Positions 53,973 to 63,337 of a stretch of 64,000 nucleotides of DNA are shown one piece after another. The DNA lies in the NCBI RefSeq assembly GCF_001428365.1, contig NZ_LMSH01000002.1:1199505-1263504 (forward strand), written 5' to 3'. Positions within the stretch are counted from its first letter, which is position 1, and the number at the start of each line of letters is the position of its first letter. The notes under the pieces were generated by a model. It had not been told where the DNA came from. It ran no database searches and worked only from the letters and a program-made list of their open reading frames with translations. This stretch comes from Arthrobacter sp. Soil763. GTDB lineage: Bacteria; Actinomycetota; Actinomycetes; Actinomycetales; Micrococcaceae. The position numbers were made by a program, and so were the translations under genes.

Positions 53973-54644
53973 TCAGTAGCCGGAGGTTCCGATGAAGACC
54001 TGGATGAAGGCGAAGAAGATCGTGGCGACGACGGCGACGTAGAGCAGCGCCGTCACGATCCAGCCGGAGTCGGCCAGGACCCGGGCGGCCGCGGCTGGCA
54101 GCGGCAGGACCCCGTGGACGGCGTTGCGGGCGGTCACCCAGACGAACAGCGGAATCATCGCCGCCCAGACGACCATGCAGAAGGGGCACAGGATGTGGAT
54201 CGAGTACAGCGCCTGGGACCAGAGCCATACGACGAAAGCGAAGCCGAGCGTCGCGCCGGCCTGCAGGCCGATCCAGTACCAGCGGGCAAACGTGGCGCCG
54301 GCGAGGATCCCCATGGCCGTGGTGATGATGACGGCGAAGGCCACGATGCCAATGAACATGTTCGGGAAGCCGAAGACCGAGCTCTGCCAGGTCTGCATCA
54401 CCTGCCCGCAGGAAATCCACGGGTTCACGTCGCACACCGTGACATGGCTCGGGTCCTTCAGGACCTCCAGCTTCTCCAGCACGAGCGAGCCGGACGCGAG
54501 CCAGCCGACGACGCCGGTGACCAGCAGGAGCCAGGCGAACGGCCGGTCGCGGGTCATCGGGGGCAACGGCCGCTCCGCGGCGGCCGGGCCGGCGGTGTGC
54601 CCGGCCGGGGAGACGTCACCGGGGGCGGTGGACAGGCTCGGCAT
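53973..54644 (-). CDS. Vitamin K epoxide reductase (VKOR) family protein
   Basis: A 223-residue integral membrane protein with about five hydrophobic segments. VKOR motifs: VCDVNPWISCGQVM (the loop Cys pair) and the active-site CPFC near residue 150 (HILCPFCMVVWAAMIP), together with FGFPNMFIGIVAF. In actinobacteria such proteins reoxidise exported-protein thiol oxidase (DsbA-like) using quinones. The N terminus (about 30 residues) is low-complexity. AAAGGA lies 11 bases before ATG 54644. No DsbA gene is adjacent. Confidence 0.93.
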   Translation of the reverse strand: MPSLSTAPGDVSPAGHTAGPAAAERPLPPMTRDRPFAWLLLVTGVVGWLASGSLVLEKLEVLKDPSHVTVCDVNPWISCGQVMQTWQSSVFGFPNMFIGIVAFAVIITTAMGILAGATFARWYWIGLQAGATLGFAFVVWLWSQALYSIHILCPFCMVVWAAMIPLFVWVTARNAVHGVLPLPAAAARVLADSGWIVTALLYVAVVATIFFAFIQVFIGTSGY

Positions 54645-55129
54645 GGAATTTCAGTCCTTTGCGTCGGGAAACTGCGTCGGATGCTCTTGCGCCGATTCTA
54701 TCGCCGGAGGCTGGAAGAAGCCCGGCAGCGGCCGCACCGTCCGATCCGCGGTCCACTGCGCGGACGTGGGGGCCGGCCTACCCCTGCTTTTGCGCCTCCT
54801 GTGAGACAATGAACCTGGCTGTTACGCGAACCACATTCGCGTTACAGTCCGGCGACTTTGTTTCCAAGACCGCCAATGATGAGCTGGGCATACTACGGAT
54901 CCGTCGATCCGGGCTATCCCGCAATGCCATTGGACGGCACCTGGTTGTGACGTAGAGATCAACGGGTTCACGACAATCCCGCCGGCCTTCCAGGGCTGCC
55001 GCACCCCACTGCCGGTGCGAACCTGAAGGTAGCCAATTGACTTCTGTCAATGCCTGCGGGTGTTGACGCATATATGCCCCCACGGGTGCCGGATGTGGCG
55101 GTACATCAGGGGCAGGAGTGTCGCCACAT
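54645..55129 (+). promoter_or_regulatory. Upstream region and structured leader of rne
   Basis: This 485-base region has no gene. Three elements stand out: a 27-bp palindrome with one mismatch pair (54820-54846, ACGCGAA-CCACA-TTCGCGT core); an inverted repeat TTGAC-TTCT-GTCAA (about 55037-55050); and an 8-bp stem ATGTGGCG/CGCCACAT (55093-55100, 55122-55129) whose loop holds the AGGAG ribosome site (55114-55118) and whose last base touches the start codon. The last feature suggests control of rne translation by RNA structure. Confidence 0.55.
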
Positions 55130-58100
55130 ATGGATAATGACCAGCTTGTAGCCGGTAACGACGAAGCAACCGTCACCGAGGAAACCCCGGAATCCGCCGT
55201 CGCGGCGGAGGCGCCGAAGAAGGCCACCCGCACCCGCCGCAAGGCCGCGCCGAAGTCGGCACCAGCCGAGCCGGCGCCCGAAACGCAGCCGGTGCCCGAC
55301 GCCGGAGCGGACGTTGCAGTCGGCCCCGAAGGGACCGCGCCCGATAGCCCCGCCGCCGTTGAAGCCCCCGCCGCAGAAGCCAAGGCCCCCGCCCGCCGCA
55401 GCCGGTCGCGGAAGGTCGAGACGGACGTCCAGGACGCTGCCGCCGAAGCCGCCGCCGACACGACGGCCCCCGCCGAAGCTCCGGCGGTTGCCGACGCCGT
55501 TGCCGAAGCTCCCGCAGAGGCTCCCGAAAAGCCGGTCCGGCGCCGGGCTTCCCGCGCCAAGGCCGCCCCGGTCGCAGCGGCGCCGGAGGAAACCGCCCCC
55601 GCAGAGCCCGTGGCGGTACAGGATGCAGCGGCCGAGGCAGCAGCGCTCGAAACGGCCGCCCCCGCACCCGAGGCAGAACCCGCCGCCGGGGTAACCCCTG
55701 CTCCAGAAGCCGCCGCAGCGGCCCCGGCTGCCCAGGCCGCCGAAACCCCCGCGCCGGAGGCGGAGCCGGACACGCAGTCCGCCGAGGCGCCGTCGCCGTT
55801 CCTGGACCCGGGCGCCGTCACCTCGATGATCTTCCAGGCCCCCGACCTGAGCGCGGTGGTCCGCCCGACCGCTGCGGCAGCCCCCGCGGCAGCTGATGAA
55901 ACCGACGAAGAAGACGATGAGGACGGCGAGGACTCCGGCAGCCGCCGGCGCCGCCGCAGCCGCGGCCGCCGCGGGCGCAGCCGCACGGCCGGCGAGGCTG
56001 AGGCCGAAGGCGACACCGAGGGCGAAGCCGAGGATTCCGAGGCCACGCTCGACGACGGTGTGACCTCCCGCCGCCGCCGCCGGCGCCGCCGCGGCGACCA
56101 GGACCTGGAACTGACCGGGGGCAACGACGACGACCCGCCCAACACGGTGACCCGCGTGCGGGCCCCGCGGGCGGTCAGCGAAGCCCCGGCCAGCAACCGC
56201 GTCACCTCCCTCAAGGGCTCCACCAGGCTGGAAGCCAAGAAGCAGCGCCGCCGCGAATCCCGCGACACCGGCCGCCGCCGCACCGTGATCACCGAGGCCG
56301 AATTCCTGGCCCGCCGCGAATCCGTGGACCGCCAGATGATCGTGCGCCAGCGCGACGACAGAATCCAGATCGGTGTCCTCGAAGACGGCGTCCTGGCCGA
56401 GCACTTCGTGTCCAACACGCAGCAGGATTCCCTGATCGGCAACGTCTACGTGGGCAAGGTCCAGAACGTGCTCCCGTCCATGGAAGCTGCCTTCGTCGAC
56501 ATCGGACGCGGCCGCAACGCCGTGCTGTACGCCGGCGAAGTGAACTGGGATTCCGTCAACCTCGAAGGCAAGCAGCGCCGGATCGAAAACGCGCTCAAGT
56601 CCGGCGACTCCGTGCTGGTCCAGGTCACCAAGGACCCGATCGGCCACAAGGGTGCCCGCCTGACCAGCCAGATTTCCCTGCCCGGCCGGTACCTGGTCTA
56701 CGTGCCCGGCGGCTCCATGACCGGCATTTCCCGCAAGCTGCCCGACGTCGAGCGGAACCGGCTCAAGCGGATCCTCAAGGACCGCCTCCCGGAGGACGCC
56801 GGCGTCATTGTCCGCACCGCTGCCGAAGGAGCTTCGGAAGAGGAGCTGACCCACGACATCAACCGGCTGCGGGCGCAGTGGGAGGGAATCGAAAGCCAGT
56901 CCACGTCGAGCAAGGTCCTCGCCCCGGAGCTGCTCTACGGCGAACCGGACCTGACCATCAAGGTGGTCCGGGATGTCTTCAACGAGGACTTCTCCAAGCT
57001 GATCGTCTCCGGCGAGGAGGCCTGGGACACCATCGAGGCCTACGTCACCTATGTGGCCCCGGACCTGGTGGGCCGGCTCGAGAAGTGGACCAAGGACACG
57101 GACATCTTCGCTGCCTGGCGCATCGACGAGCAGATCCACAAGGCCCTGGACCGCAAGGTCTTCCTTCCCTCCGGCGGCTCGCTCGTGATCGACCGCACCG
57201 AGGCCATGACCGTCGTCGACGTCAACACCGGCAAGTTCACCGGCAGCGGCGGAAACCTTGAGGAGACGGTCACCAAGAACAACCTCGAAGCGGCCGAGGA
57301 AGTCGTCCGGCAGCTGCGGCTGCGCGACATCGGCGGCATCATCGTGATCGACTTCATCGACATGGTGCTCGAATCCAACCGCGACCTCGTGCTGCGCCGC
57401 CTGGTCGAATGCCTGGGCCGGGACCGGACCAAGCACCAGGTTGCCGAGGTGACCTCGCTCGGGCTGGTGCAGATGACCCGCAAGCGGATGGGCACCGGCC
57501 TGCTGGAAGTCTTCGGCGAGCAGTGCGAAGCCTGCGCCGGCCGGGGCGTCGTGACCCACGACGAGCCGGTGGAGCACCGCCGCGCCAACACTGTCGCCGC
57601 CGAACACCACGTGCCGCGCGCTGAGCACCAGCCTGCCGGGCGCAGTGAGCGCAAGCGCCGCCGGGGCAAGGGCGGCCAGGGCGGCGAGGCCGGGGTTTCC
57701 GCGCCCGCAGCCGTGCACGCCGAACCGGATGAGGCAGAGCGCCACGCCAAGGCGGAAGCGACCCGTGCGGCGCTGGCCAACATCGCCGCCGCGGCGCACG
57801 CCGCGCACCTGCACGACGGCGAGGCCACGGCAGCGCCCGACGCCGAAACCCGGCAGGCGGCGCTCGACGCCGCCGTGGAGCTCGCCTCCACCGAGGAAGC
57901 GGCCGGACGCCCCGCCGCGGTCCTGACCTTCGGCGGGGAGCAGGTTGCCCTGCCCTTCGTCGAGCACGCCCAGGAAAGCACGCAGCCCGCGCTGACCCTG
58001 GATCTGCTGACCGAGGCCTTCGCCAACCTGGGCGACGCCGAAACCGGCAAGCCGGCCGCCGCCGCCGGGGCGGCTCCCGCCCAGGCTCAGGCCCCCGCCG

Positions 58101-58741
58101 CCGACGCTGCCCCCGCACGGGCCGCCGAAGCCGCGCCGGAAGAGGAAGCCGCGGAGGCAGCACCGGCCGCCGCACCGTCCCGGGCCACCCGCGGCCGTGG
58201 CCGGGCCCGGGTCGCCCGGATCCAGCCGCCGAGCGTGCGTGCCCGCGAGGAGCAGGCAACCGGCCAGGAACCGGTCCGGCAGGATCAGTCCCGGCAGGGC
58301 CAGCCCCGTCAGGACCATTCCCGCCAGGAGCGGGGACAGGCACCGGCGCGGCAGGAACGCGGCCGGCAGGAACGTGGCCGCCAGGACCGGACGCGGGAAC
58401 GCGCCCAGGAACCGGCCCGCCAGGAACGCGCGCAGGCTCCGGTCCAGCAGGAACGCGCGCAGGCTCCGGTCCAGCAGGCGCCCGTCCGGCAGGCTCCGGC
58501 CCAGCCGTCCGTAGCGGCCACTGACACCGCCGCCCCGCGCCGCGTGCGCCGCAACCGCAGCGCCAGCCGCGCCCAGGGTGCCGCCAACGAGACCTCTGTG
58601 CAGCAGCGCGAAGCCACCCCGTCGGCTGCCGCCGGCTCGGTGCACGAGGCCAAGGCGCCGGAGCCGAGCCAGGCAGCGGCCAAGCCGGCCGCCAGCGAAC
58701 CGCTCATCCTCGGCGTCGGCGTCCCCGCCTCGGAACTGTAG
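55130..58741 (+). CDS. rne: Ribonuclease E/G (RNase E)
   Basis: A 1203-residue RNase E/G-family endonuclease. Residues 1-320 are an Ala/Pro/Glu/Arg-rich disordered arm with basic blocks (SRRRRRRRRG). The catalytic part has the S1 domain near residues 410-470 (IQIGVLEDG...GNVYVGKV), the DNase I-like core with the metal-site Asp residues (VVDVNTGKFTGSGG, IIVIDFIDM, about 690-745), and the CEAC zinc-link near 801. The C-terminal arm (about 830-1203) is disordered with tandem QER/APVQQ repeats for protein or RNA binding. ATG 55130 is used; GTG 55118 overlaps the ribosome site. It should start mRNA decay and rRNA processing. Confidence 0.95.
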   Translation: MDNDQLVAGNDEATVTEETPESAVAAEAPKKATRTRRKAAPKSAPAEPAPETQPVPDAGADVAVGPEGTAPDSPAAVEAPAAEAKAPARRSRSRKVETDVQDAAAEAAADTTAPAEAPAVADAVAEAPAEAPEKPVRRRASRAKAAPVAAAPEETAPAEPVAVQDAAAEAAALETAAPAPEAEPAAGVTPAPEAAAAAPAAQAAETPAPEAEPDTQSAEAPSPFLDPGAVTSMIFQAPDLSAVVRPTAAAAPAAADETDEEDDEDGEDSGSRRRRRSRGRRGRSRTAGEAEAEGDTEGEAEDSEATLDDGVTSRRRRRRRRGDQDLELTGGNDDDPPNTVTRVRAPRAVSEAPASNRVTSLKGSTRLEAKKQRRRESRDTGRRRTVITEAEFLARRESVDRQMIVRQRDDRIQIGVLEDGVLAEHFVSNTQQDSLIGNVYVGKVQNVLPSMEAAFVDIGRGRNAVLYAGEVNWDSVNLEGKQRRIENALKSGDSVLVQVTKDPIGHKGARLTSQISLPGRYLVYVPGGSMTGISRKLPDVERNRLKRILKDRLPEDAGVIVRTAAEGASEEELTHDINRLRAQWEGIESQSTSSKVLAPELLYGEPDLTIKVVRDVFNEDFSKLIVSGEEAWDTIEAYVTYVAPDLVGRLEKWTKDTDIFAAWRIDEQIHKALDRKVFLPSGGSLVIDRTEAMTVVDVNTGKFTGSGGNLEETVTKNNLEAAEEVVRQLRLRDIGGIIVIDFIDMVLESNRDLVLRRLVECLGRDRTKHQVAEVTSLGLVQMTRKRMGTGLLEVFGEQCEACAGRGVVTHDEPVEHRRANTVAAEHHVPRAEHQPAGRSERKRRRGKGGQGGEAGVSAPAAVHAEPDEAERHAKAEATRAALANIAAAAHAAHLHDGEATAAPDAETRQAALDAAVELASTEEAAGRPAAVLTFGGEQVALPFVEHAQESTQPALTLDLLTEAFANLGDAETGKPAAAAGAAPAQAQAPAADAAPARAAEAAPEEEAAEAAPAAAPSRATRGRGRARVARIQPPSVRAREEQATGQEPVRQDQSRQGQPRQDHSRQERGQAPARQERGRQERGRQDRTRERAQEPARQERAQAPVQQERAQAPVQQAPVRQAPAQPSVAATDTAAPRRVRRNRSASRAQGAANETSVQQREATPSAAAGSVHEAKAPEPSQAAAKPAASEPLILGVGVPASEL
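58419..58500 (+). repeat. Tandem repeat inside the rne C-terminal arm
   Basis: Two near-identical 27-base units (CAGGAACGCGCGCAGGCTCC then GGTCCAG) encode consecutive QERAQAPVQ blocks in the disordered arm, next to several GRQER/RQD repeats. The copy number of such repeats often varies between strains. Confidence 0.65.
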
Positions 58742-58770
58742 GCGGACGGCAGCAGCAGGCACGAACCACC

Positions 58771-58823
58771 GCGGGCCCCGCCCGGATCCGACGCACACGT
58801 GCTCGGACCCGGGCGGGGCCCGC
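58771..58823 (+). terminator. Terminator-like hairpin after rne
   Basis: A 21-bp stem with one A/C mismatch (58771-58791 with 58803-58823), 11-nt loop, and no real T-run. Confidence 0.65.
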
Positions 58824-58896
58824 TGGGTCGTTAAGGGGGCTGTTCCGCCGGGCACGCGGCCCCCTGCGGGGCGCGGGATATCGGGGCGACGCGCGC

Positions 58897-58902
58897 TAGG
58901 CT
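58897..58902 (+). promoter_or_regulatory. -10 element of the thiamine transcript
   Basis: TAGGCT lies about 10 bases before the first riboswitch base (58913), so transcription should start at the riboswitch edge. Confidence 0.55.
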
Positions 58903-58912
58903 GGGTGGACTG

Positions 58913-58988
58913 ACACGGGGTGCCGCGCATCGAGCCGGCTGAGATCCAGACCCGTTGAACCTGTCCGGTTAGCACCGGCGAAGGGATG
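58913..58988 (+). ncRNA. TPP riboswitch (THI element)
   Basis: Conserved THI-box pieces are visible: ACACGGGGTGCC at the 5' side, GGCTGAGATCC in the pyrimidine-sensor arm, ACCCGTTGAACCTG, and GTTAGCACCGGCGAAGGGA at the 3' side. The final GAAGGGA is also the ribosome site for the next gene (ATG 58994), so binding of thiamine pyrophosphate should block translation directly. Confidence 0.96.
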
Positions 58989-58993
58989 TCCAG

Positions 58994-60634
58994 ATGACTG
59001 TACCCACTGCGCCTACGTCCGTTTTCTCCGCCGCCTTTCCAACCCCCGCGCAGGCGGGCCACGGGCCGGGAGGCGCCGCCGTGGAAGCCCCGCAGCCCCG
59101 GCGGATCCCGCGGGTCCTGGCCATCGCCGGCTCCGACCCTTCCGGCGGAGCCGGCGTCCAGGCGGACCTGAAAAGCATCGCCGCGCACGGCGGCTACGGA
59201 ATGGCCGCCATCACCGCGCTGACCGCCCAGAACACCAGGGGCGTGCGCGCGGTGCACGTCCCGCCGGCGGCGTTCCTGACCTCCCAGCTGGAGGCCATCA
59301 GCGAGGACATCACCGTCGACGCGGTCAAGATCGGCATGCTGGGCGACGCCGCCGTGATCGAGGCCGTGCGCGCCTGGCTGGAGAAGGCCCGTCCCGCCGT
59401 CGTGGTCCTGGATCCGGTGATGGTGGCAACAAGCGGCGACCGCCTGCTGCAGGAATCGTCGGAAGCCGCCCTCCGCGCCCTGCTTCCCCTGGCGGACCTG
59501 ATCACCCCCAACCTGGCCGAACTGGGCATGCTGCTCGGCGAACCGGCGGCCAATGACTGGCCCGGTGCGCTGCAGCAGGGCAAACGGCTCGCAGCCGCCA
59601 CCGGGACCACGGTGCTGGTCAAGGGTGGCCACCTGGCGGGCAGTGCCGGGACCGACGACGGCGGTTGCCCGGATGCGCTGATCAACACCGGGGGAGTGCT
59701 CGGCCGGGAACAGGTGGTGGTGGAAGGCGAGCGAATCGCCACCGGGAACAGCCACGGCACCGGCTGCTCGCTGTCCTCGGCCCTCGCCACGGTGCAGGCC
59801 CGGGCGGGCAACTGGGAAGCCGCACTGCGGGAGGTCAAACCCTGGCTGCTGGGAGCACTGCGGGAGGCCGGGCAACTCGAGGTCGGGGGCGGCAACGGAC
59901 CCGTCCACCACTTCCACCACCTGCAGTCAGCGTCCGGCGGGTACGGGGGCGGGGACGGCGACCCGGAGGCCGCCGAGGGCGGCTTCGCGGCGGCGCTCGA
60001 CCGGCACGCGGCCGACAGCCTGGCGGCCATCTACGGCCTGGACTTCATCCGCGGGCTTGCGGACGGAACGCTGCCCGAGCGCGAATTCACCTACTACCTC
60101 GGCCAGGACGCCCTGTACCTGAACGGCTACTCCCGGGTGCTGTCCCGTGCCGCCGCGCTTGCCCCCACCGAAGAAGAACAGCTGTTCTGGGGGCGCTCGG
60201 CCCAGCAGTGCCTCGAGGTCGAATCCGAACTGCACCGCACGTGGCTGGCCGGCCACGCCGCGGCAGCATCCGGCGCCGGGCCGGTCACCAAGGCCTACGT
60301 GGACCACCTGCATGCGGCCTCACTCGCCGGCAGTTACGCGGTGCTGGTCGCGGCGGCCCTCCCGTGCTTCTGGCTGTACGCCGAGGTGGGCGCCACCCTG
60401 CACGAGGCCTTCCGGCGGGACTTTGCCGCCGACCCCGAGGCCCATCCCTATGCCGCGTGGCTCCGCACCTATGCGGACGAAGCCTTCGCGGCATCGACGC
60501 GGCAGGCCATCCGCTTTACCGACGCGGCAGCCCGGCGGGCGTCGGCAGGGGACCGCGCGGCCATGGCCGAAGCCTTCCGCCACTCTTGCCGCTACGAGAC
60601 GGAATTCTTCGACGCGCCGAGGCTGCACGCTTAG
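58994..60634 (+). CDS. thiD-tenA: Hydroxymethylpyrimidine kinase/phosphokinase fused to TenA thiaminase-like domain
   Basis: A 546-residue fusion. Residues ~38-300 are ThiD (ribokinase fold: LAIAGSDPSGGAGVQADLKS, VLVKGGHL, TGNSHGTGCSLSSALA), which phosphorylates HMP and HMP-P. Residues ~330-546 are TenA (AAIYGLDFIRGLADGTLP, YYLGQDALYLNGYSRVLS, with the nucleophile-region LPCFWLYAEVG), which salvages base-degraded thiamine to HMP. A 37-residue Pro/Ala-rich head precedes ThiD. The fusion links HMP salvage with its activation. It is under the TPP riboswitch directly upstream. Confidence 0.95.
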   Translation: MTVPTAPTSVFSAAFPTPAQAGHGPGGAAVEAPQPRRIPRVLAIAGSDPSGGAGVQADLKSIAAHGGYGMAAITALTAQNTRGVRAVHVPPAAFLTSQLEAISEDITVDAVKIGMLGDAAVIEAVRAWLEKARPAVVVLDPVMVATSGDRLLQESSEAALRALLPLADLITPNLAELGMLLGEPAANDWPGALQQGKRLAAATGTTVLVKGGHLAGSAGTDDGGCPDALINTGGVLGREQVVVEGERIATGNSHGTGCSLSSALATVQARAGNWEAALREVKPWLLGALREAGQLEVGGGNGPVHHFHHLQSASGGYGGGDGDPEAAEGGFAAALDRHAADSLAAIYGLDFIRGLADGTLPEREFTYYLGQDALYLNGYSRVLSRAAALAPTEEEQLFWGRSAQQCLEVESELHRTWLAGHAAAASGAGPVTKAYVDHLHAASLAGSYAVLVAAALPCFWLYAEVGATLHEAFRRDFAADPEAHPYAAWLRTYADEAFAASTRQAIRFTDAAARRASAGDRAAMAEAFRHSCRYETEFFDAPRLHA

Positions 60635-61000
60635 CCGAAGCAGGACGGTCCGGCCGGTAAGATAGTGGGGCGCGGTTCCGGAAGCCGTTGCGGCAGGACG
60701 GCACCGGCCCCTTGACGGGGGCGGTGTGGCGCCTGTCACGCACTCCATGCCGGGCCCGGCCTCGTTTGCGGCCGAAGGCAAAATTAGCGTAGTCTAGACC
60801 TTCGGTGCTTACGCCAACACTTGGGTTATGTCCTTGAGGAAGTGTCCATCCGCCTACGGGCAGGACGCTTTCACGGAATGGCTCATGGATTCCCCCGGGG
60901 AATCCACCGGCGTTGAGGCACAGCGTGAGCCGGACCAGCCCTTGGTCCCAGGTTCCGCACGCAAATCTAGTAATAAACGTCGAGAGAAGTGAGTTCCCCA
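60635..61000 (+). promoter_or_regulatory. Promoter and long structured leader of rplU
   Basis: A promoter TTGCGG-N18-TAGTCT (60766-60771 and 60790-60795) would give a ~200-nt leader. It contains GGATTCCCC/GGGGAATCC (60887-60905) and a nested hairpin GCGTG...GGACCA/TGGTCC...CACGC (about 60924-60962). There is no gene. A ribosomal-protein autoregulatory site is a fair guess. Confidence 0.5.
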
Positions 61001-61309
61001 GTGGTGTACGCGATTGTCCGCGCAGGCGGCCGCCAAGAGAAGGTTTCCGTTGGAGACTTCGTTACCCTGAACCGCGTCCCCGGTGGAGCCGGCAGCACCA
61101 TTGAGTTGCCCGCACTGCTCCTGGTAGACGGTGACAAGGTCACGTCTGCAGCCAAGGACCTGGCCAAGGTAACGGTTACGGCTGAGATCCTGGAGGACCT
61201 GCGTGGTCCCAAGATCGTCATCCAGAAGTTCAAGAACAAGACCGGCTACAAGAAGCGCCAGGGTCACCGTCAGGAACTGACCAAGGTCAAGATCACCGGT
61301 ATCAAGTAA
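61001..61309 (+). CDS. rplU: 50S ribosomal protein L21
   Basis: A 102-residue L21 that binds 23S rRNA domain I near L20. It begins [20 protein letters not shown] and ends with the typical [26 protein letters not shown], matching the L21 signature. GTG 61001 is chosen to fit L21 length; GTG 60989 would add four unconserved residues and GTG 61004 remove one. GAGAGAAG upstream acts as the ribosome site. It is followed by rpmA and obgE, the classic cluster. Confidence 0.96.
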   Translation: MVYAIVRAGGRQEKVSVGDFVTLNRVPGGAGSTIELPALLLVDGDKVTSAAKDLAKVTVTAEILEDLRGPKIVIQKFKNKTGYKKRQGHRQELTKVKITGIK

Positions 61310-61368
61310 CTAGCGTTACTGTTCAGGTTTTCAGCAGATTCCCCAGAATTTAAAGGCAGGCATTTCAA

Positions 61369-61632
61369 ATGGCACATAAAAAAGGCGCGAGCTCCACTCG
61401 CAACGGTCGTGACTCCAACGCCCAGTACCTCGGCGTCAAGCGCTTCGGCGGCCAGGTAGTTTCCGCAGGCGAGATCATCGTCCGCCAGCGCGGCACCCAC
61501 TTCCACCCGGGCGCCGGCGTCGGCCGCGGCGGCGACGACACCCTGTTCGCCCTGACCCCCGGTGCTGTCGAGTTCGGCACCCGCCGTGGTCGTCGCGTTG
61601 TGAACATCGTGGCTGCTGCAGCTGCAGAGTAA
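61369..61632 (+). CDS. rpmA: 50S ribosomal protein L27
   Basis: An 87-residue L27 near the peptidyl-transferase centre. The N terminus [28 protein letters not shown] is typical, without the N-terminal extension that is cleaved in Firmicutes. A weak AGGCA ribosome site precedes it. Same transcript as rplU; a terminator follows. Confidence 0.97.
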   Translation: MAHKKGASSTRNGRDSNAQYLGVKRFGGQVVSAGEIIVRQRGTHFHPGAGVGRGGDDTLFALTPGAVEFGTRRGRRVVNIVAAAAAE

Positions 61633-61647
61633 CAACAAGTTCTAAAT

Positions 61648-61685
61648 CGGTGGGGCGGGCCAGCAGGTCCGCTCCACCGGTGTTT
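61648..61685 (+). terminator. Terminator of rplU-rpmA
   Basis: An 11-bp stem with one G/U pair (61648-61658 with 61669-61679), then GTGTTTT. Confidence 0.8.
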
Positions 61686-61747
61686 TAACCGCATTACAAT
61701 CATCTTGGGCCCCCAGGGACCCAAGGAACAGCACTGAGGAGATCCAC

Positions 61748-63337
61748 GTGGCCAGCTTTGTAGACCGGGTAGTACTGCACGTATCCGGCGGTACCGGCGG
61801 CCACGGCTGTGTCTCCGTCCACCGCGAGAAGTTCAAGCCCCTCGGCGGACCCGACGGCGGCAACGGCGGCAACGGCGGCGACGTCATCCTCCGCGTGGAC
61901 CCCCAGACCACCACCCTGCTCGACTACCACCACGCCCCCCACCGGCACGCCACCAACGGCGGACCCGGCATGGGCGACTGGCGCGGCGGCAAGAACGGCG
62001 AGACGCTGGTCCTGCCCGTGCCCGAGGGTACCGTCGTCAAGAGCAAGGACGGAACCGTCCTGGCCGACATGGTCGGCGAAGGCACCGAGTTCATCGCCGC
62101 GGCCGGCGGCCTGGGCGGCCTGGGCAACGCCGCGCTGTCCTCCCAGAAGCGCCGCGCCCCCGGCTTCGCGCTGCTGGGCATCGAAGGCGAATCCAGCGAC
62201 ATCGTCCTGGAGCTGAAGTCCATCGCCGACATCGCGCTGGTCGGCTTCCCCTCCGCGGGCAAGTCCAGCCTGATTGCCGCAATGTCCGCAGCCCGGCCGA
62301 AGATCGCCGACTACCCCTTCACCACCCTGGTCCCGAACCTCGGCGTCGTGCAGGCCGGCGACGTCCGCTTCACCATCGCCGACGTCCCGGGCCTGATCGA
62401 GGGCGCGAGCGAGGGCAAGGGCCTCGGCCACCACTTCCTGCGCCACGTCGAGCGCTGCGCGGCCCTGGTCCACGTGCTGGATTGCGGCACGCTGGAATCC
62501 GACCGCGACCCGCTCTCCGACCTGGCCGTGATCGAGGCCGAACTGGAGAAGTACGCCGTCGACATGAGCTACGCCGGCACCGACGGCGAAGTCGTGCCCC
62601 TGAATCACCGCCCGCGGCTGGTCGCCCTGAACAAGGTGGACCTGCCCGACGGCAAGGACATGGCCGAATTCGTCCGTCCCGAGCTGGAGAAGCGCGGCTA
62701 CCGCGTCTTCGAGATCTCCGCCACCAGCCATGAGGGACTGCGCCAGCTCGGCTTCGCCATGGCCGAGATCGTCAAGGCCGCCCGCGACGCCGTCGCCGCC
62801 ACCCCGCCCAAGGTCGCTGCGCCGGTGCTGCGCCCCCGCGCGGTCAACGAATCCGGCTTCACCATTCGGCGCGAGGAACGCGGCATGGAGCCGCTGTTCC
62901 GCGTCCTCGGCGAGAAGCCGGTCCGCTGGGTCAAGCAGACCGACTTCACCAACGAGGAAGCCATCGGCTACCTCGCGGACCGGCTGGCCAAGCTCGGCGT
63001 CGAAACCGAGCTGTTCAAGCAGGGCGCCAAGCCCGGCGACGCGGTCGTCATCGGCGAGGACGACGGCGTCGTCTTCGACTGGGAGCCGACGATGATGGCC
63101 GGCGCCGAACTGCTGGCCTCCCCGCGCGGCACGGACATCCGGTTCGCCGACATCGGCGACCGCCCCACCCGCGGCCAGAAGCGCGAAGAGCAGCAGGAGC
63201 GCCGCGAGGCCAAGGCCGCCGCCCGCGCCGAGCTGGAGGCCGAGCGCAAGGCCGGCATCTGGACCGAATCGGTCAGTGCCCGCCGCGCCCCGCAGCCGCT
63301 CAAGGAGAGTGGACTCGGCGAAGCCGATGACGAGTAA
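61748..63337 (+). CDS. obgE: Obg family GTPase
   Basis: A 529-residue Obg GTPase. The Gly-rich Obg fold fills residues 1-160 ([32 protein letters not shown]), the G domain begins with [10 protein letters not shown] (about 165-174) and has NKVDLP, and the C-terminal OCT domain is followed by an acidic/basic tail. Obg acts in 50S subunit assembly and stress control. GTG 61748 has GGAG nearby. Its last 11 bases overlap proB, so the two are coupled. Confidence 0.96.
   Translation: MASFVDRVVLHVSGGTGGHGCVSVHREKFKPLGGPDGGNGGNGGDVILRVDPQTTTLLDYHHAPHRHATNGGPGMGDWRGGKNGETLVLPVPEGTVVKSKDGTVLADMVGEGTEFIAAAGGLGGLGNAALSSQKRRAPGFALLGIEGESSDIVLELKSIADIALVGFPSAGKSSLIAAMSAARPKIADYPFTTLVPNLGVVQAGDVRFTIADVPGLIEGASEGKGLGHHFLRHVERCAALVHVLDCGTLESDRDPLSDLAVIEAELEKYAVDMSYAGTDGEVVPLNHRPRLVALNKVDLPDGKDMAEFVRPELEKRGYRVFEISATSHEGLRQLGFAMAEIVKAARDAVAATPPKVAAPVLRPRAVNESGFTIRREERGMEPLFRVLGEKPVRWVKQTDFTNEEAIGYLADRLAKLGVETELFKQGAKPGDAVVIGEDDGVVFDWEPTMMAGAELLASPRGTDIRFADIGDRPTRGQKREEQQERREAKAAARAELEAERKAGIWTESVSARRAPQPLKESGLGEADDE

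Noticed and set aside
55106..59920. 1604-residue minus-strand frame, the longest in the window
   Set aside because: It is antisense to rne and thiD and is made of Gly/Arg/Ala/Val low complexity. GC-rich genes without minus-strand stops produce such frames.
60913..61104. 63-residue frame before rplU
   Set aside because: It overlaps the leader hairpins and the L21 start in another frame and has no ribosome site or homology.
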